From the NCBI RefSeq assembly GCF_001436045.1, contig NZ_AZER01000016.1, forward strand, positions 310,001-374,000: DNA of 64,000 nucleotides. Reading direction: 5' to 3'. This document shows positions 43,481 through 52,438 of the stretch, piece after piece. Below the pieces are notes generated by a model that did no database searches, was not told where the DNA came from, and saw nothing but the letters and a program-made list of their open reading frames with translations. Source of the DNA: Limosilactobacillus frumenti DSM 13145. GTDB lineage: Bacteria; Bacillota; Bacilli; Lactobacillales; Lactobacillaceae. The position numbers and the translations under genes were made by a program. The stretch's first letter is position 1; each line of letters begins with the position of its first letter.

Positions 43481-45193
43481 CTATTCTACTGAAATTAAGT
43501 ATGGGTAGACTGGTTGTCCACCATCATAAATTTCGATTTCTAATTCATCATCGACTTCTTCAACCGCTGCTTGAATATCCTTGGCCGTTTCTTGATTGCC
43601 ATCTTGACCAACCAGGATTGTGACAACTTCACTGTCCTCATCCAGCATATCCTTGACCATATTGATAGCGGCAGTCTTGATGTCCGGATCAGTTGTAACG
43701 ATCTTGCCATCAACGATTCCCATGTAATCGTCCTTCTTAATCGAACGACCATCAATAGTGGTATCACGAACAGCATTCGTAACTTCACCAGAAGCGACAG
43801 TTGATAGGTTGGCTTCCATATTCTTTTGGTTGTCTTCTAATGATTGCTCCGGATTGTATTCCAGCAGCGCAGTCATGGCTTGCGCAATCGTCTTCGAATG
43901 AACAACCTTAGTTGGAATATCAGCAACTTCAGCTGCCTGGTCTGCGGCCATAAAGATATTGCCGTTATTCGGTAATACGAGGGCTTTCTTGGCACCACTA
44001 TTGTTGATAGCGTCAGCGATGTCTTGAATACTTGGGTTCATCGTTTGACCACCAGAAATGATGTTCGTAACACCCAGACTCTTCAGCAACTTAACAATCC
44101 CATCTCCGGAAGCAACGGCGATCACAGCAGTATCAGTTTGTGGCTTTGCTTCTTCCTTCGCACGGGCCTTTTCAACTGGTGTTTGCTCATCTGCGACCTC
44201 TTCGTCATGTTCCATGATTTCTTCTTGTTGCCAAACCATGTTATGAATTTCGATAGTCTGAAGGTCACCAAACTGTTGTCCCCAAGAAAGGACCTCACCA
44301 GGGTGTTCAGTATGAACGTGAACACGAACAACGGAATCATCGTTTAAGACCAACAGACTGTCGCCCATTTTGGCAAGGTAATTATAAAAAGTGTCATAAT
44401 CAAACTTTTGCTTGACTTGCTTACCTTTGCCAAGTCGAACCAGCATTTGAGTACAATAGGTGTACTTGATATCAGCAGGATCAAGCTTCCCTTGGACACT
44501 TTGGTGGTCTAATGCGTTAACCATTTCATCAACTTCAGCATTGTCAGGCTTGTAATCTTCGCCTTCGTCAACACTCTTGCCACTCAGGGATTCGTCAAAC
44601 GCTTGAAGGACGAAAACTAAGCCTTGTCCACCAGAGTCGACCACGCCGACTTCTTTAAGAACTGGTAACAAGTCAGGGGTCGTTTGTAATGCCTTATCGG
44701 CGGCTTCATAAATAGCATGCATAATCTCGACTAAATCGTCAGTCTTCTTCAGCTGATTAAGGCCTTCCTGAGCAGATTCACGGACGACCGTCAAAATTGT
44801 TCCCTCAGTTGGCTTCATAACAGCCTTATATGCAGTCTTCGCTCCGTTAGCATAGGCATTAACAAAATCCGCAGCAGAAAGGGTACCTTTTCCTTCCGTT
44901 GCCTTTGCAAAGCCGCGGAAGATTTGTGACAAGATAACACCAGAGTTACCACGAGCACCCATCAGAAGGCCCTTTGCTAATGCAGCAGATAGGTCCCCAA
45001 CCTTCGTGCTCTTTTCACGACGTTCATATTGGGCACCACTTTGCATGGATGATGTCATATTAGTTCCAGTATCCCCATCAGGAACTGGGAAAACGTTCAA
45101 TGAATTAATGAATTCAGCCTTGGAACTAAGCTTGCTTGCTGCAGCTTGAACCATCTTGCCAAATTCTAAATTTGTAATTTCAGTTACAGCCAA
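43481..45193 (-). CDS. fakA: Fatty acid kinase catalytic subunit FakA (DAK2 family)
   Basis: 570-aa kinase phosphorylating fatty acids bound to FakB, feeding host-derived acyl chains into phospholipids through PlsX products. N-terminal DhaL/DAK2 domain with VFPVPDGDTGTNM and MGARGNSGVILSQ, then a middle and a C-terminal DegV-like region. Starts at TTG 45193 with AGGAGG upstream. Downstream of asp23 (YloU), its usual neighbour. FakB is not in the window. Confidence 0.94.
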   Translation of the reverse strand: MAVTEITNLEFGKMVQAAASKLSSKAEFINSLNVFPVPDGDTGTNMTSSMQSGAQYERREKSTKVGDLSAALAKGLLMGARGNSGVILSQIFRGFAKATEGKGTLSAADFVNAYANGAKTAYKAVMKPTEGTILTVVRESAQEGLNQLKKTDDLVEIMHAIYEAADKALQTTPDLLPVLKEVGVVDSGGQGLVFVLQAFDESLSGKSVDEGEDYKPDNAEVDEMVNALDHQSVQGKLDPADIKYTYCTQMLVRLGKGKQVKQKFDYDTFYNYLAKMGDSLLVLNDDSVVRVHVHTEHPGEVLSWGQQFGDLQTIEIHNMVWQQEEIMEHDEEVADEQTPVEKARAKEEAKPQTDTAVIAVASGDGIVKLLKSLGVTNIISGGQTMNPSIQDIADAINNSGAKKALVLPNNGNIFMAADQAAEVADIPTKVVHSKTIAQAMTALLEYNPEQSLEDNQKNMEANLSTVASGEVTNAVRDTTIDGRSIKKDDYMGIVDGKIVTTDPDIKTAAINMVKDMLDEDSEVVTILVGQDGNQETAKDIQAAVEEVDDELEIEIYDGGQPVYPYLISVE

Positions 45194-45216
45194 TTATCTT
45201 TCCTCCTGCTATGCCA

Positions 45217-45579
45217 TTAATCTTCTACTGAGCGAACTCCTTGAACGCAGACGTTCACAGAATTAGCAGTAATGCCAAGCATCGATTCTAGATTATACTT
45301 TACCTTAGCTTGAACGCTCTTCGAAACTTCTGAGATTTTTGTACCGTAGCTAACAATGATGTTAACATCAACGGCGACCCCATTATCTTGTTGGCGAACA
45401 ACAACTCCCCGACCGTAATTTTCACGGCGTAATATTTGGTTTACACCATCACGGACAGGATTTCGGCTGGCCATGCCGACAACACCATAGTTATCAGTAG
45501 CAGCTCCACCAACAACTGATGAAATGACATCATTATCAATATCAATCATGCCAGATTTTGTCTTAATTTTTACTGCCAT
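45217..45579 (-). CDS. Asp23/Gls24 family envelope stress protein (YloU)
   Basis: 120-aa DUF322 protein. The core GVVGMASRNPVRDGVNQIL and VDVNIIVSYGTKISEVSKSVQ matches the family; no membrane helix. ATG 45579 follows AGGAGG. Co-transcribed with fakA 23 nt downstream, a widely conserved pair. Confidence 0.92.
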   Translation of the reverse strand: MAVKIKTKSGMIDIDNDVISSVVGGAATDNYGVVGMASRNPVRDGVNQILRRENYGRGVVVRQQDNGVAVDVNIIVSYGTKISEVSKSVQAKVKYNLESMLGITANSVNVCVQGVRSVED

Positions 45580-45797
45580 GGAAATGGCCTCCTTATACTA
45601 TTTCATAATACAGGCGTAACTAGCACTGAGCTAGCTTAGTTAATCACTTCATTGCAACACATATTTGAGAAACGGTTGCACCGGCCACATTAGATTCAAC
45701 TTTAATATGGCTAACCAAACTAATGATATCATACCATAGCACCTGACCTCAAAAAAGGCATGTCCTACTACAGTCAACAACAGATACTATTTTGGAT
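45580..45797 (-). other. Leader and promoter region of the asp23-fakA operon
   Basis: No gene. An extended -10, TGGTATGAT, lies on the minus strand at about 45728-45736, which would give a roughly 145-nt leader. The leader contains an AACTA(A)GC/GCTAGTT hairpin near 45618-45641. Confidence 0.35.
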
Positions 45798-45827
45798 AAA
45801 AAATAAGCCGTCCACAAAGGACGACTT
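45798..45827 (-). terminator. rpmB terminator
   Basis: AAGCCGTCC (45805-45813) pairs with GGACGACTT (45819-45827) with one G-U pair; ATTTTTT follows on the minus strand. Confidence 0.85.
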
Positions 45828-45839
45828 GTTTTGGTTTAA

Positions 45840-46025
45840 TTAAACCCGAGTCACTTTACCGGACTTCAGTGTACGTGCTGAAACGTAAACCTTCTTAGGC
45901 TTGCCGTTAACCAAAATAGTGGCCTTTTGCAAGTTTGGCTTCCAGCTACGACGACTTGAGTTAAGGGCGTGAGAACGCTTGTTACCGAAGCGCGTCCGTT
46001 TACCGTTGATAAAATCTTTAGCCAT
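45840..46025 (-). CDS. rpmB: 50S ribosomal protein L28
   Basis: 61-aa bL28: [20 protein letters not shown] and the C-terminal [18 protein letters not shown] are diagnostic. ATG 46025 follows AGGAGGG; the frame upstream to 46088 lacks support. No cysteine pair, so the zinc-free form. Monocistronic. Confidence 0.96.
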   Translation of the reverse strand: MAKDFINGKRTRFGNKRSHALNSSRRSWKPNLQKATILVNGKPKKVYVSARTLKSGKVTRV

Positions 46026-46165
46026 TGGTGGTACCCTCCTCTTCTCATCTGTGTTAATTTCGTTCACGCAAAATGCGTTGTAACTCACTTGAATAATTTA
46101 CCATAGCAACCAGCACAATGCAATACTTTTCTTTCAAGTAATTTTCCTTGACAGGCCTAATTGCC

Positions 46166-46822
46166 CTAGTGGAGCGGCCAATCACCAGATAAAATCACTG
46201 CAACAATTCCCTTCCGGAATGAAAAATGATTTTCATCTCCGGCAAACTCATTGCTCGACCAAGAAAACGGAATTAATGATGACCAGTGATGGAGCGGATA
46301 CTTTTCATCTACCAAATTCAGATCCTCCACTGGGGTCAAGTTAACAAAGGCCAGGTACTTAAATTTGGGCTGACGACGCAGCGTGTACGTACCCGGAAAA
46401 TAATATGAAACAATATTCTGACGATCGATAAAGCGAATCTTCGGTAGGTAATCTTTGAACTGATCCTGCAGGGGCAAGTACAGGTTCGCTAGTAATTGGT
46501 CTAACCGTCCCCCTGTGGCCCCAAAAATGTCAATCTGGTCAGGTTGGAACTGCTTAATTGCTGTCAAAACGCCTGCCTGGGTATCAGTCATGTCCTTAGC
46601 CGTTGGTAGTTTCTTAATATTAGTAATTTCTTGCCGAACTGTCGTAAATTCTGCTGCATCGGTTGAATCAAAATCGCCGACAGCACTCTGGGGAACGATT
46701 CCGTGTTGAATTAACCAAGTGGCCCCATGATCAACACCGATCCAGTTTTCGTGTTGCCGATCTTGAACTTCCTGCTTTGGAATAAGCTCTACTGACCCAC
46801 CGACCATTAAGTTAACGCGCAT
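46166..46822 (-). CDS. thiN: Thiamine pyrophosphokinase
   Basis: 218-aa enzyme making thiamine pyrophosphate from thiamine and ATP. Motifs WIGVDHGATWLIQHGI, AVGDFDST, ITNIKKLPTAKDMTDTQ and GATGGRLDQLL are diagnostic. ATG 46822 follows GGAGG. It sits directly downstream of a terminator-like hairpin after rpe. Confidence 0.93.
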   Translation of the reverse strand: MRVNLMVGGSVELIPKQEVQDRQHENWIGVDHGATWLIQHGIVPQSAVGDFDSTDAAEFTTVRQEITNIKKLPTAKDMTDTQAGVLTAIKQFQPDQIDIFGATGGRLDQLLANLYLPLQDQFKDYLPKIRFIDRQNIVSYYFPGTYTLRRQPKFKYLAFVNLTPVEDLNLVDEKYPLHHWSSLIPFSWSSNEFAGDENHFSFRKGIVAVILSGDWPLH

Positions 46823-46835
46823 GCTATTTCCTCCA

Positions 46836-46875
46836 AAAAGAAAGCGGGGCCGTGATTAATCATCATTGCTCCGCT
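46836..46875 (-). terminator. Internal terminator between rpe and thiN
   Basis: AGCGGGGC (46843-46850) pairs with GCTCCGCT (46868-46875); TTTCTTTTT follows on the minus strand and runs straight into the thiN ribosome binding site GGAGG. Confidence 0.7.
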
Positions 46876-46886
46876 AACTGATTATA

Positions 46887-47540
46887 TTATTTAGTAGCAT
46901 TCTTCAAAGCTTGAACACGACTAGCAGGGTCGTCAGCGTTGAAGACATATGAACCAGCAACTGCAACTGTTGCTCCAGCCTTGTAGCAGTCAACAACAGT
47001 CTTATTGTTGACCCCACCATCGACTTCAATATCAAAGTCATAGCCGTGCTTCTTCTTCAGTTCATTTAATTGGGCAATCTTATCAACCGTTTCTGGAAGG
47101 AACTTTTGACCACCAAAGCCAGGGTTAACAGTCATCACTAAGACTTGGTCCACCATGTGTAGGACAGGTTCGATCATGGCAACTGGCGTTCCTGGATTAA
47201 TCACAACTTCCGCCTTTACGCCACCGTTCTTAATAATTTGTAAAGCACGGTGAATGTGTTGGGTTGCTTCCACTTGAACACCAATGATGTCCGCACCAGC
47301 ATCGATAAAGGCTGGCAGAATATGTTCAGGATTTTGAACCATTAAGTGGCAATCCAAAGTCATCTTGGTGATCGGACGGATAGCCTTAACAAATCCTGGT
47401 CCGTAAGAAATACTAGGAACAAATGAACCATCCATGACATCGATATGGAGGTATTCAGCACCAGCTTTATCAACCTTTTCAATATCTGACTGCAGGTTGA
47501 CATAATCAGCACTCAAAATTGATGGAGCAACTTTAATCAT
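46887..47540 (-). CDS. rpe: Ribulose-phosphate 3-epimerase
   Basis: 217-aa TIM-barrel enzyme interconverting ribulose- and xylulose-5-phosphate; xylulose-5-phosphate feeds phosphoketolase in heterofermenters. LSADYVNL, HIDVMDGSFVPSIS, CHLMV, VNPGFGGQKF and EVDGGVNNKT are all intact. 10 nt after rsgA. Confidence 0.97.
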   Translation of the reverse strand: MIKVAPSILSADYVNLQSDIEKVDKAGAEYLHIDVMDGSFVPSISYGPGFVKAIRPITKMTLDCHLMVQNPEHILPAFIDAGADIIGVQVEATQHIHRALQIIKNGGVKAEVVINPGTPVAMIEPVLHMVDQVLVMTVNPGFGGQKFLPETVDKIAQLNELKKKHGYDFDIEVDGGVNNKTVVDCYKAGATVAVAGSYVFNADDPASRVQALKNATK

Positions 47541-47550
47541 AACTAATTCC

Positions 47551-48426
47551 TCATTTCTTATAATTTGGTTTTTGGGCAGCGATCAAGTTATGAAACTGAA
47601 CATAGTTTTCATAACGGCTCTTCATGATTATACCATTTTCCACCGCTTCTTTAACGGCACAGTTTGGCTCTTTCAGATGAAGGCAGCCACGGAAACGACA
47701 ATTGGCACTCATCTTCACCATTTCAGGAAAAAGACTAGGAAGTTCGTTTACCGTCATATTGAAGGTCTCATAAGACGAAAAGCCAGGAGTATCGGCAATC
47801 CATGCACCATTAACATTTAGTAGGCTGACCTTCCGGGTAGTATGACGACCCCGTTTGAGGGCCATCGAGATTTCACCAGTGGCAAGGTGTAAATCAGGTG
47901 CTAAATGATTCAGCAAAGTGGATTTACCAGCCCCCGTTTGACCCATCATCGTCACAATATGGTCCCTTAACATGGTTGTCAACTGTTCTAATGACGATGA
48001 AGCAAATGGATCCCGATTAATTAAGACCCGATAGCCAATTGCTGAGTAACCAGCAGCAGTTTCCTTCAGTGATTGGAATTCAGCGGCTGATAATAAATCA
48101 GTCTTGGAGAAAAAGATGATTGGCTCAATTTGTTGGGCTGCCAAAGCGATTAATTGACGGTCTAACAAGTTCGTTGAAAAAACCGGCTGCTTAGCCGCTG
48201 TTACAACGACCGCAATATCAACGTTTGCTACTGGAGGCCGCACTAGCTGGTTCTTACGAGGTAGTACTTTTAAGAGATAACCATCTTCAAATTCAACGCG
48301 ATCACCGACAATCGGTTTAATCTTCCGGGCACGGAAATTTCCCCGCCCCCGGGTTCGATAAATCTGACCGTCAGCTAAGATATCATAAAAGCCACTTAAT
48401 GACTGTTGGATAATTCCTGTTTTCAC
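47551..48426 (-). CDS. rsgA: Ribosome small-subunit GTPase RsgA
   Basis: About 291-aa circularly permuted GTPase aiding 30S maturation. N-terminal OB fold, then G4 FFSKTDL, G1 [15 protein letters not shown]3 DTPGFSSY and a zinc-binding [19 protein letters not shown] 48426 with GAGGTG upstream is chosen; the longer frame to 48462 overlaps prkC. Starts 14 nt upstream of the end of prkC's coding region, so they overlap slightly. Confidence 0.93.
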   Translation of the reverse strand: MKTGIIQQSLSGFYDILADGQIYRTRGRGNFRARKIKPIVGDRVEFEDGYLLKVLPRKNQLVRPPVANVDIAVVVTAAKQPVFSTNLLDRQLIALAAQQIEPIIFFSKTDLLSAAEFQSLKETAAGYSAIGYRVLINRDPFASSSLEQLTTMLRDHIVTMMGQTGAGKSTLLNHLAPDLHLATGEISMALKRGRHTTRKVSLLNVNGAWIADTPGFSSYETFNMTVNELPSLFPEMVKMSANCRFRGCLHLKEPNCAVKEAVENGIIMKSRYENYVQFHNLIAAQKPNYKK

Positions 48427-48439
48427 TTTACACCTCAAC

Positions 48440-48817
48440 TTAAGCGGTAATGTTTGTTGCACTCATAATCGTCCGACCATTTCGAACCACCCGGTAAGCA
48501 CCCATTTCGCCACGTCGTAACGTAAATGGCACGTTGATAGTGGCCTCCTGGTTGATCGTGATATCTTGATATTCCATTGTCAGGTTATGTTGAGCATCTT
48601 TGATGTAAACCTGAACACGGTTCTCTTGTTTGCCACCATTGCCATCAAACGGGATATTAATCTGAATATTTGTCACTTTAGTATTGCTACCAGAATCAGC
48701 AACCGTGACGGTTAAAGTATCGCCATGGGTCAGCTTTGTTCCCGCCTTCGGTTCCTGGGTAATCACGTGGTTGTCTGCAACCTTCTTGGACTTCTTTTCT
48801 TGGGTGGTCAACTGCAA
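48440..48817 (-). CDS. PrkC C-terminal fragment (PASTA 3 and tail), out of frame
   Basis: Remaining 3' part of prkC. Its frame is open back to 48919 and reads SAGKKPIKVPNFKGQDISAV, the start of the third PASTA repeat, before the ATG at 48817. Then come the rest of PASTA 3 ([19 protein letters not shown]) and an extracellular beta-rich tail of about 85 residues. Not an independent gene: it has no signal peptide, promoter or ribosome binding site of its own. Confidence 0.8.
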   Translation of the reverse strand: MQLTTQEKKSKKVADNHVITQEPKAGTKLTHGDTLTVTVADSGSNTKVTNIQINIPFDGNGGKQENRVQVYIKDAQHNLTMEYQDITINQEATINVPFTLRRGEMGAYRVVRNGRTIMSATNITA

Positions 48818-50328
48818 CTTGTTCTTATTAGCGAAGTCTTGAACCGCACTAATATCTTGACCTTTAAAGTTAGGAACCTTAATTGGTTTCTTCCCGGCCG
48901 AAACTTTAAGACAGTTTGGTTAGCAGTTTTAACGACTTTTCCCTTTGCATAATTTTGCTTAATAATTTGTCCAGGTTCCACTTTGTCAGAGTAAACCGTC
49001 TTCTTTTCAACTTTAAAACCCTTGTCACGCAGGTTAGAAGCAACGGAATCGTAGTCACTACCGACATAGTCAGCCATCGTCCATTTAGTAACACCAGAGG
49101 ATACGACCAGGTTCACCCGACTACCAATTCGCGCCTTGCTGGAAGCATCTGGTGAGCTAGAAATAACCTGGTTTTTCCCATAAGTACTGCTGTTCTGATG
49201 GGTAATTTTACCAACTTGCAAGTGGTGAGCATTTAAAACCCGCTCCGCCTGAGTCGCACTTTTACCATCAATATCTGGGGTAACAACGGTTCGCCCAAAG
49301 TACCACCAGCCACCAAAGGCAGCAGCAATTAAAACGACAACCGAACTAATGGCGATCGTGATCTTGTGAGACCGCTTCGGCTGCTTCTGCTCCTCATGGT
49401 TTTCCTTTGGTTCTTCCTTACTCGGCTTAGCATCATGATGCAGTTCAATTACTTTGGTTTCACCATCATCATCATGATTAAACGTTAATCGCGGTTCATT
49501 ATCCCGACTATGATCCAAGCTGGTCCGCAAATCGTCCGCCATTTCTTTAGCAGAAGAATAACGGTCAGCGGGATCTTTGGCAGTTGCCTTAATGACCACA
49601 TTTTCCAGTGCTTGTGGAATAGCGCGGTTTTTGTTGCGAACCGAAGGAATCTCATCCCTAAAGTGCTTTAGGGCAATTGATACCGCCGTTTCTCCTTCAA
49701 ATGGGACCGTTCCCGTTAGCAATTCATAAAGGATAATTCCTAAAGAATAAATATCTGACTGTTTGGTAGCTATACTTCCCCGTGCCTGTTCAGGCGACAG
49801 GTAATGAACAGAGCCCATCAAGGTATTAGTCTGCGTTAAAGAATCTTGGTAGGCAGCGATAGCAATCCCAAAATCCGTAATTTTAATATTTTTATTCTCA
49901 TCAATTAAGATATTCTGTGGTTTTAAATCACGGTGAATAATACCATGCGCATGCGCTGTTTCTACAGCAGACAGTACCTGTTCCATGATGTCAACTACTT
50001 GCGGCAATGGAATCGGAAAGTGTTGTTTAATATATGCTTTCAGATCGGTACCTTTCACATACTGCATGACCATGAACTGCATGCCATGTTCTTCACCAAT
50101 GTCATAAACCCCAACGATATGCGGGTCGTTTAATTGGGTTGCCGCCATTGCTTCCCGTTCAAAGCGCCGTTGCGTATTAGGGTCGTCCCGTAAATCTAAT
50201 CGTAATAATTTAACTGAAACGTCACGATCAAGGACTTCATCGTGCGCCAAATAAACATTCGCCATACCACCCTCACCGAGTGTGCGAATAATCCTGTACC
50301 TTTTTCCAATTTTGTATCCAGGATTCAT
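48808..50328 (-). CDS. prkC: Serine/threonine protein kinase PrkC (PASTA kinase), frameshifted
   Basis: Membrane Ser/Thr kinase sensing cell-wall fragments. Hanks motifs: GEGGMANVY (18-26), catalytic K40, HRDLKPQN (132-139), DFG (152-154), SPEQARG (178-184). One membrane helix at about 323-345, then extracellular PASTA 1 and PASTA 2. After TVLK475 the reading goes into FRPGRNQLRF and ends at 48808; one added base near 48906 restores VSAGKKPIKVPNF and PASTA 3. As read, the kinase is intact but loses PASTA 3 and the tail. Neighbour of the cognate phosphatase gene prpC. Confidence 0.9.
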   Translation of the reverse strand: MNPGYKIGKRYRIIRTLGEGGMANVYLAHDEVLDRDVSVKLLRLDLRDDPNTQRRFEREAMAATQLNDPHIVGVYDIGEEHGMQFMVMQYVKGTDLKAYIKQHFPIPLPQVVDIMEQVLSAVETAHAHGIIHRDLKPQNILIDENKNIKITDFGIAIAAYQDSLTQTNTLMGSVHYLSPEQARGSIATKQSDIYSLGIILYELLTGTVPFEGETAVSIALKHFRDEIPSVRNKNRAIPQALENVVIKATAKDPADRYSSAKEMADDLRTSLDHSRDNEPRLTFNHDDDGETKVIELHHDAKPSKEEPKENHEEQKQPKRSHKITIAISSVVVLIAAAFGGWWYFGRTVVTPDIDGKSATQAERVLNAHHLQVGKITHQNSSTYGKNQVISSSPDASSKARIGSRVNLVVSSGVTKWTMADYVGSDYDSVASNLRDKGFKVEKKTVYSDKVEPGQIIKQNYAKGKVVKTANQTVLKFRPGRNQLRFLTLKVKILVRFKTSLIRTSCS

Positions 50329-50330
50329 AT

Positions 50331-51071
50331 TTAACCCTCCTGGTCGTCTCTAAACCCAATCAGGACAGTAATATTATCCGGACCGCCAGCATCGTTTGCC
50401 TTGGCAATAAGCTGATGACACTTCTCCGTCATCGCAATATTTGATTGTAAAATAGTCTGAATTTCTTGGTCAGAGACCATTTTAGAAAGACCATCTGAAC
50501 ATAATAATAGCTGGTCACCGGTTTCAATTTTAAACCGGTTTACTTCAATCCGCGCATCCTTTGAAACACCGATTGCCCGGGTAATAATGGTACTCTGCGG
50601 ATAATTCTTTGCTTCTTCAGCCGTGATGTCGCCACTATTAACTAATTCATTTACTAATGAGTGGTCAACCGTTACCTGTGAAAAAGTTTGATCATGTAAC
50701 AAGTAGCCACGACTGTCACCGATGTTTGCAACAACTAATTCATCATCAAAGGCAATTGCAGCAACCATCGTCGTACCCATTTCCTGATATTTCGGGTTTG
50801 TTTTTGATTTTTTTAAAATTTCGTCATTGATTAATTGGACCTCACGTGCAAACCACCGAATTGCTTCCAGTGGAGCAGTTGGTGAGGCCACTTCAAATTG
50901 GCGACCTAGGTGATCAACCGTCATTTCCGCGGCAACATCGCCACTCCGGTTTCCACCAATTCCGTCGGCCACGATCATTAACTGATGACCAGATGCGTCA
51001 ACATAAGTAGCAACGCGATCTTGATTCTGGTGTCGTTGTTGACCGATATCTGTTTGATAAGCAATTTTCAT
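50331..51071 (-). CDS. prpC: PP2C-type protein phosphatase PrpC/Stp
   Basis: 246-aa Mn2+-dependent Ser/Thr phosphatase reversing PrkC. Metal-site motifs VADGIGGNRSGDVAA, ANIGDSRGYL, LCSDGLSKMV and GGPDNITVL are intact. ATG 51071 has AAGGGAT upstream. Ends 2 nt before the prkC start codon, so the pair is tightly coupled. Confidence 0.96.
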   Translation of the reverse strand: MKIAYQTDIGQQRHQNQDRVATYVDASGHQLMIVADGIGGNRSGDVAAEMTVDHLGRQFEVASPTAPLEAIRWFAREVQLINDEILKKSKTNPKYQEMGTTMVAAIAFDDELVVANIGDSRGYLLHDQTFSQVTVDHSLVNELVNSGDITAEEAKNYPQSTIITRAIGVSKDARIEVNRFKIETGDQLLLCSDGLSKMVSDQEIQTILQSNIAMTEKCHQLIAKANDAGGPDNITVLIGFRDDQEG

Positions 51072-51088
51072 CTTAATGTAAATCCCTT

Positions 51089-52438
51089 CTACAATTTTCG
51101 CTGAAGGCTACTGATGAAGAAGCCGTCGGAACCATAGTCACTCGGTAAAATTGTTAGAGTTGCTGAGTGACGGTCGTCTTTAATAGCCCGTGTCGTGGAC
51201 GTTTTAACCAGCACAAAATCTGGATGTCCTTGCAAAAATTGATCAACCGTATGATCGTTTTCTTCCTGCAAAATCGTGCACGTGCTATATGTGATTATAC
51301 CGCCTTTTTTTACTTTTGGGGCAACTGCATTCAAAATTGCTAACTGAATTTTGTGCAGGTGCTGACTATCAGAGAGGGTCTTTGTATAACGAATCTCTGG
51401 TTTACGTCGTAAGAGACCAATTCCGCTACATGGGGCATCGACCAAGACTTTGTCAAACGTCTGATCAGCGAATTGATGATCTACATTACGAGCATCAAGG
51501 GTGTGGGCATGGACCCGGTCATTAACCCCCATACGTTTAGCATTTCGCTCAATCAAACGCACCTTATGTTGGTGAATATCGAGGGCGTCCACAGCCCCAC
51601 CTTCAGTTGATGACAGCCGGGCTGCAATTTGTACAGTTTTACCGCCCGGGGCAGCACAAGCATCGAGAACATGATCGCTAGGTTGCACATCCATACTATC
51701 CACAGCAAGTGAGGCACTTTCATCTTGAATGGTGATTTGGCCATTACGGAATAACGAAGAATTGACCACTTCACCCGCTTCCACAATCAGACATTCAGGT
51801 GCAATCGGACTAGGGTGTGTCGAGACACCTTCATTGGTTAATTCATTTTGCACCTCGTCAACACTCATCTTTGTCGTATCAACCCGCACGGAGACATGCG
51901 CTGGTTCATTAATAGCCCTCAGAATTGATTCGGCTTTCTCCTGGCCATATTCTTTAACGAATTCCGCCACTAACCATTCGGGAACACTCGCCGCAATTGA
52001 TAAGCGTTTCACATCCGGTTGAATCGATGAAAAATCTGGCCAGCCGACTCGTAAAGCGGCGTGTAAAACGCCGGTAACGAACTTGCGAATGCCCGGATTA
52101 CCGCGATACTTAGCAATTTTAATTGTTTCATCAGTAATTGCCCAATTTGGAACCCGTTCCAGATAGTGGTATTGGTAAAGGGCCGTTAATAACAAGGTTT
52201 CCACCCAAGAATCAATTTGGCGATGGTTTACCACCTCTTGTAGCCAGTACTGCAGAGTCAGCTGGTGTTGGAGAGTGCCATAAACAATCGTTGTCATCAG
52301 ACCGCGATCAGCAGAATTCAGAGGATGTTTCTTAAGTAACGAATCCACCTGTAAATTAGAATAAGCCTGTGAGGCGCGCACTTTGTCTAAGGCATAAAAG
52401 GCGAGCTCACGGGCATTAGTCGGGTTAAAGTTAGTCAT
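51089..52438 (-). CDS. rsmB: 16S rRNA (cytosine967-C5)-methyltransferase
   Basis: 449-aa SAM-dependent RNA methyltransferase (Sun/RsmB). N-terminal NusB-like domain, then DACAAPGGKTVQIAA, DAPCSGIGLLRRKPEIR with the catalytic cysteine and ITYSTCTI with the second cysteine. Overlaps the end of fmt by 8 nt. Confidence 0.96.
   Translation of the reverse strand: MTNFNPTNARELAFYALDKVRASQAYSNLQVDSLLKKHPLNSADRGLMTTIVYGTLQHQLTLQYWLQEVVNHRQIDSWVETLLLTALYQYHYLERVPNWAITDETIKIAKYRGNPGIRKFVTGVLHAALRVGWPDFSSIQPDVKRLSIAASVPEWLVAEFVKEYGQEKAESILRAINEPAHVSVRVDTTKMSVDEVQNELTNEGVSTHPSPIAPECLIVEAGEVVNSSLFRNGQITIQDESASLAVDSMDVQPSDHVLDACAAPGGKTVQIAARLSSTEGGAVDALDIHQHKVRLIERNAKRMGVNDRVHAHTLDARNVDHQFADQTFDKVLVDAPCSGIGLLRRKPEIRYTKTLSDSQHLHKIQLAILNAVAPKVKKGGIITYSTCTILQEENDHTVDQFLQGHPDFVLVKTSTTRAIKDDRHSATLTILPSDYGSDGFFISSLQRKL

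Noticed and set aside
45610-45650. Hairpin AACTAAGC...GCTAGTT in the asp23 leader as a riboswitch
   Set aside because: Short, without surrounding conserved blocks of any riboswitch class that I know.
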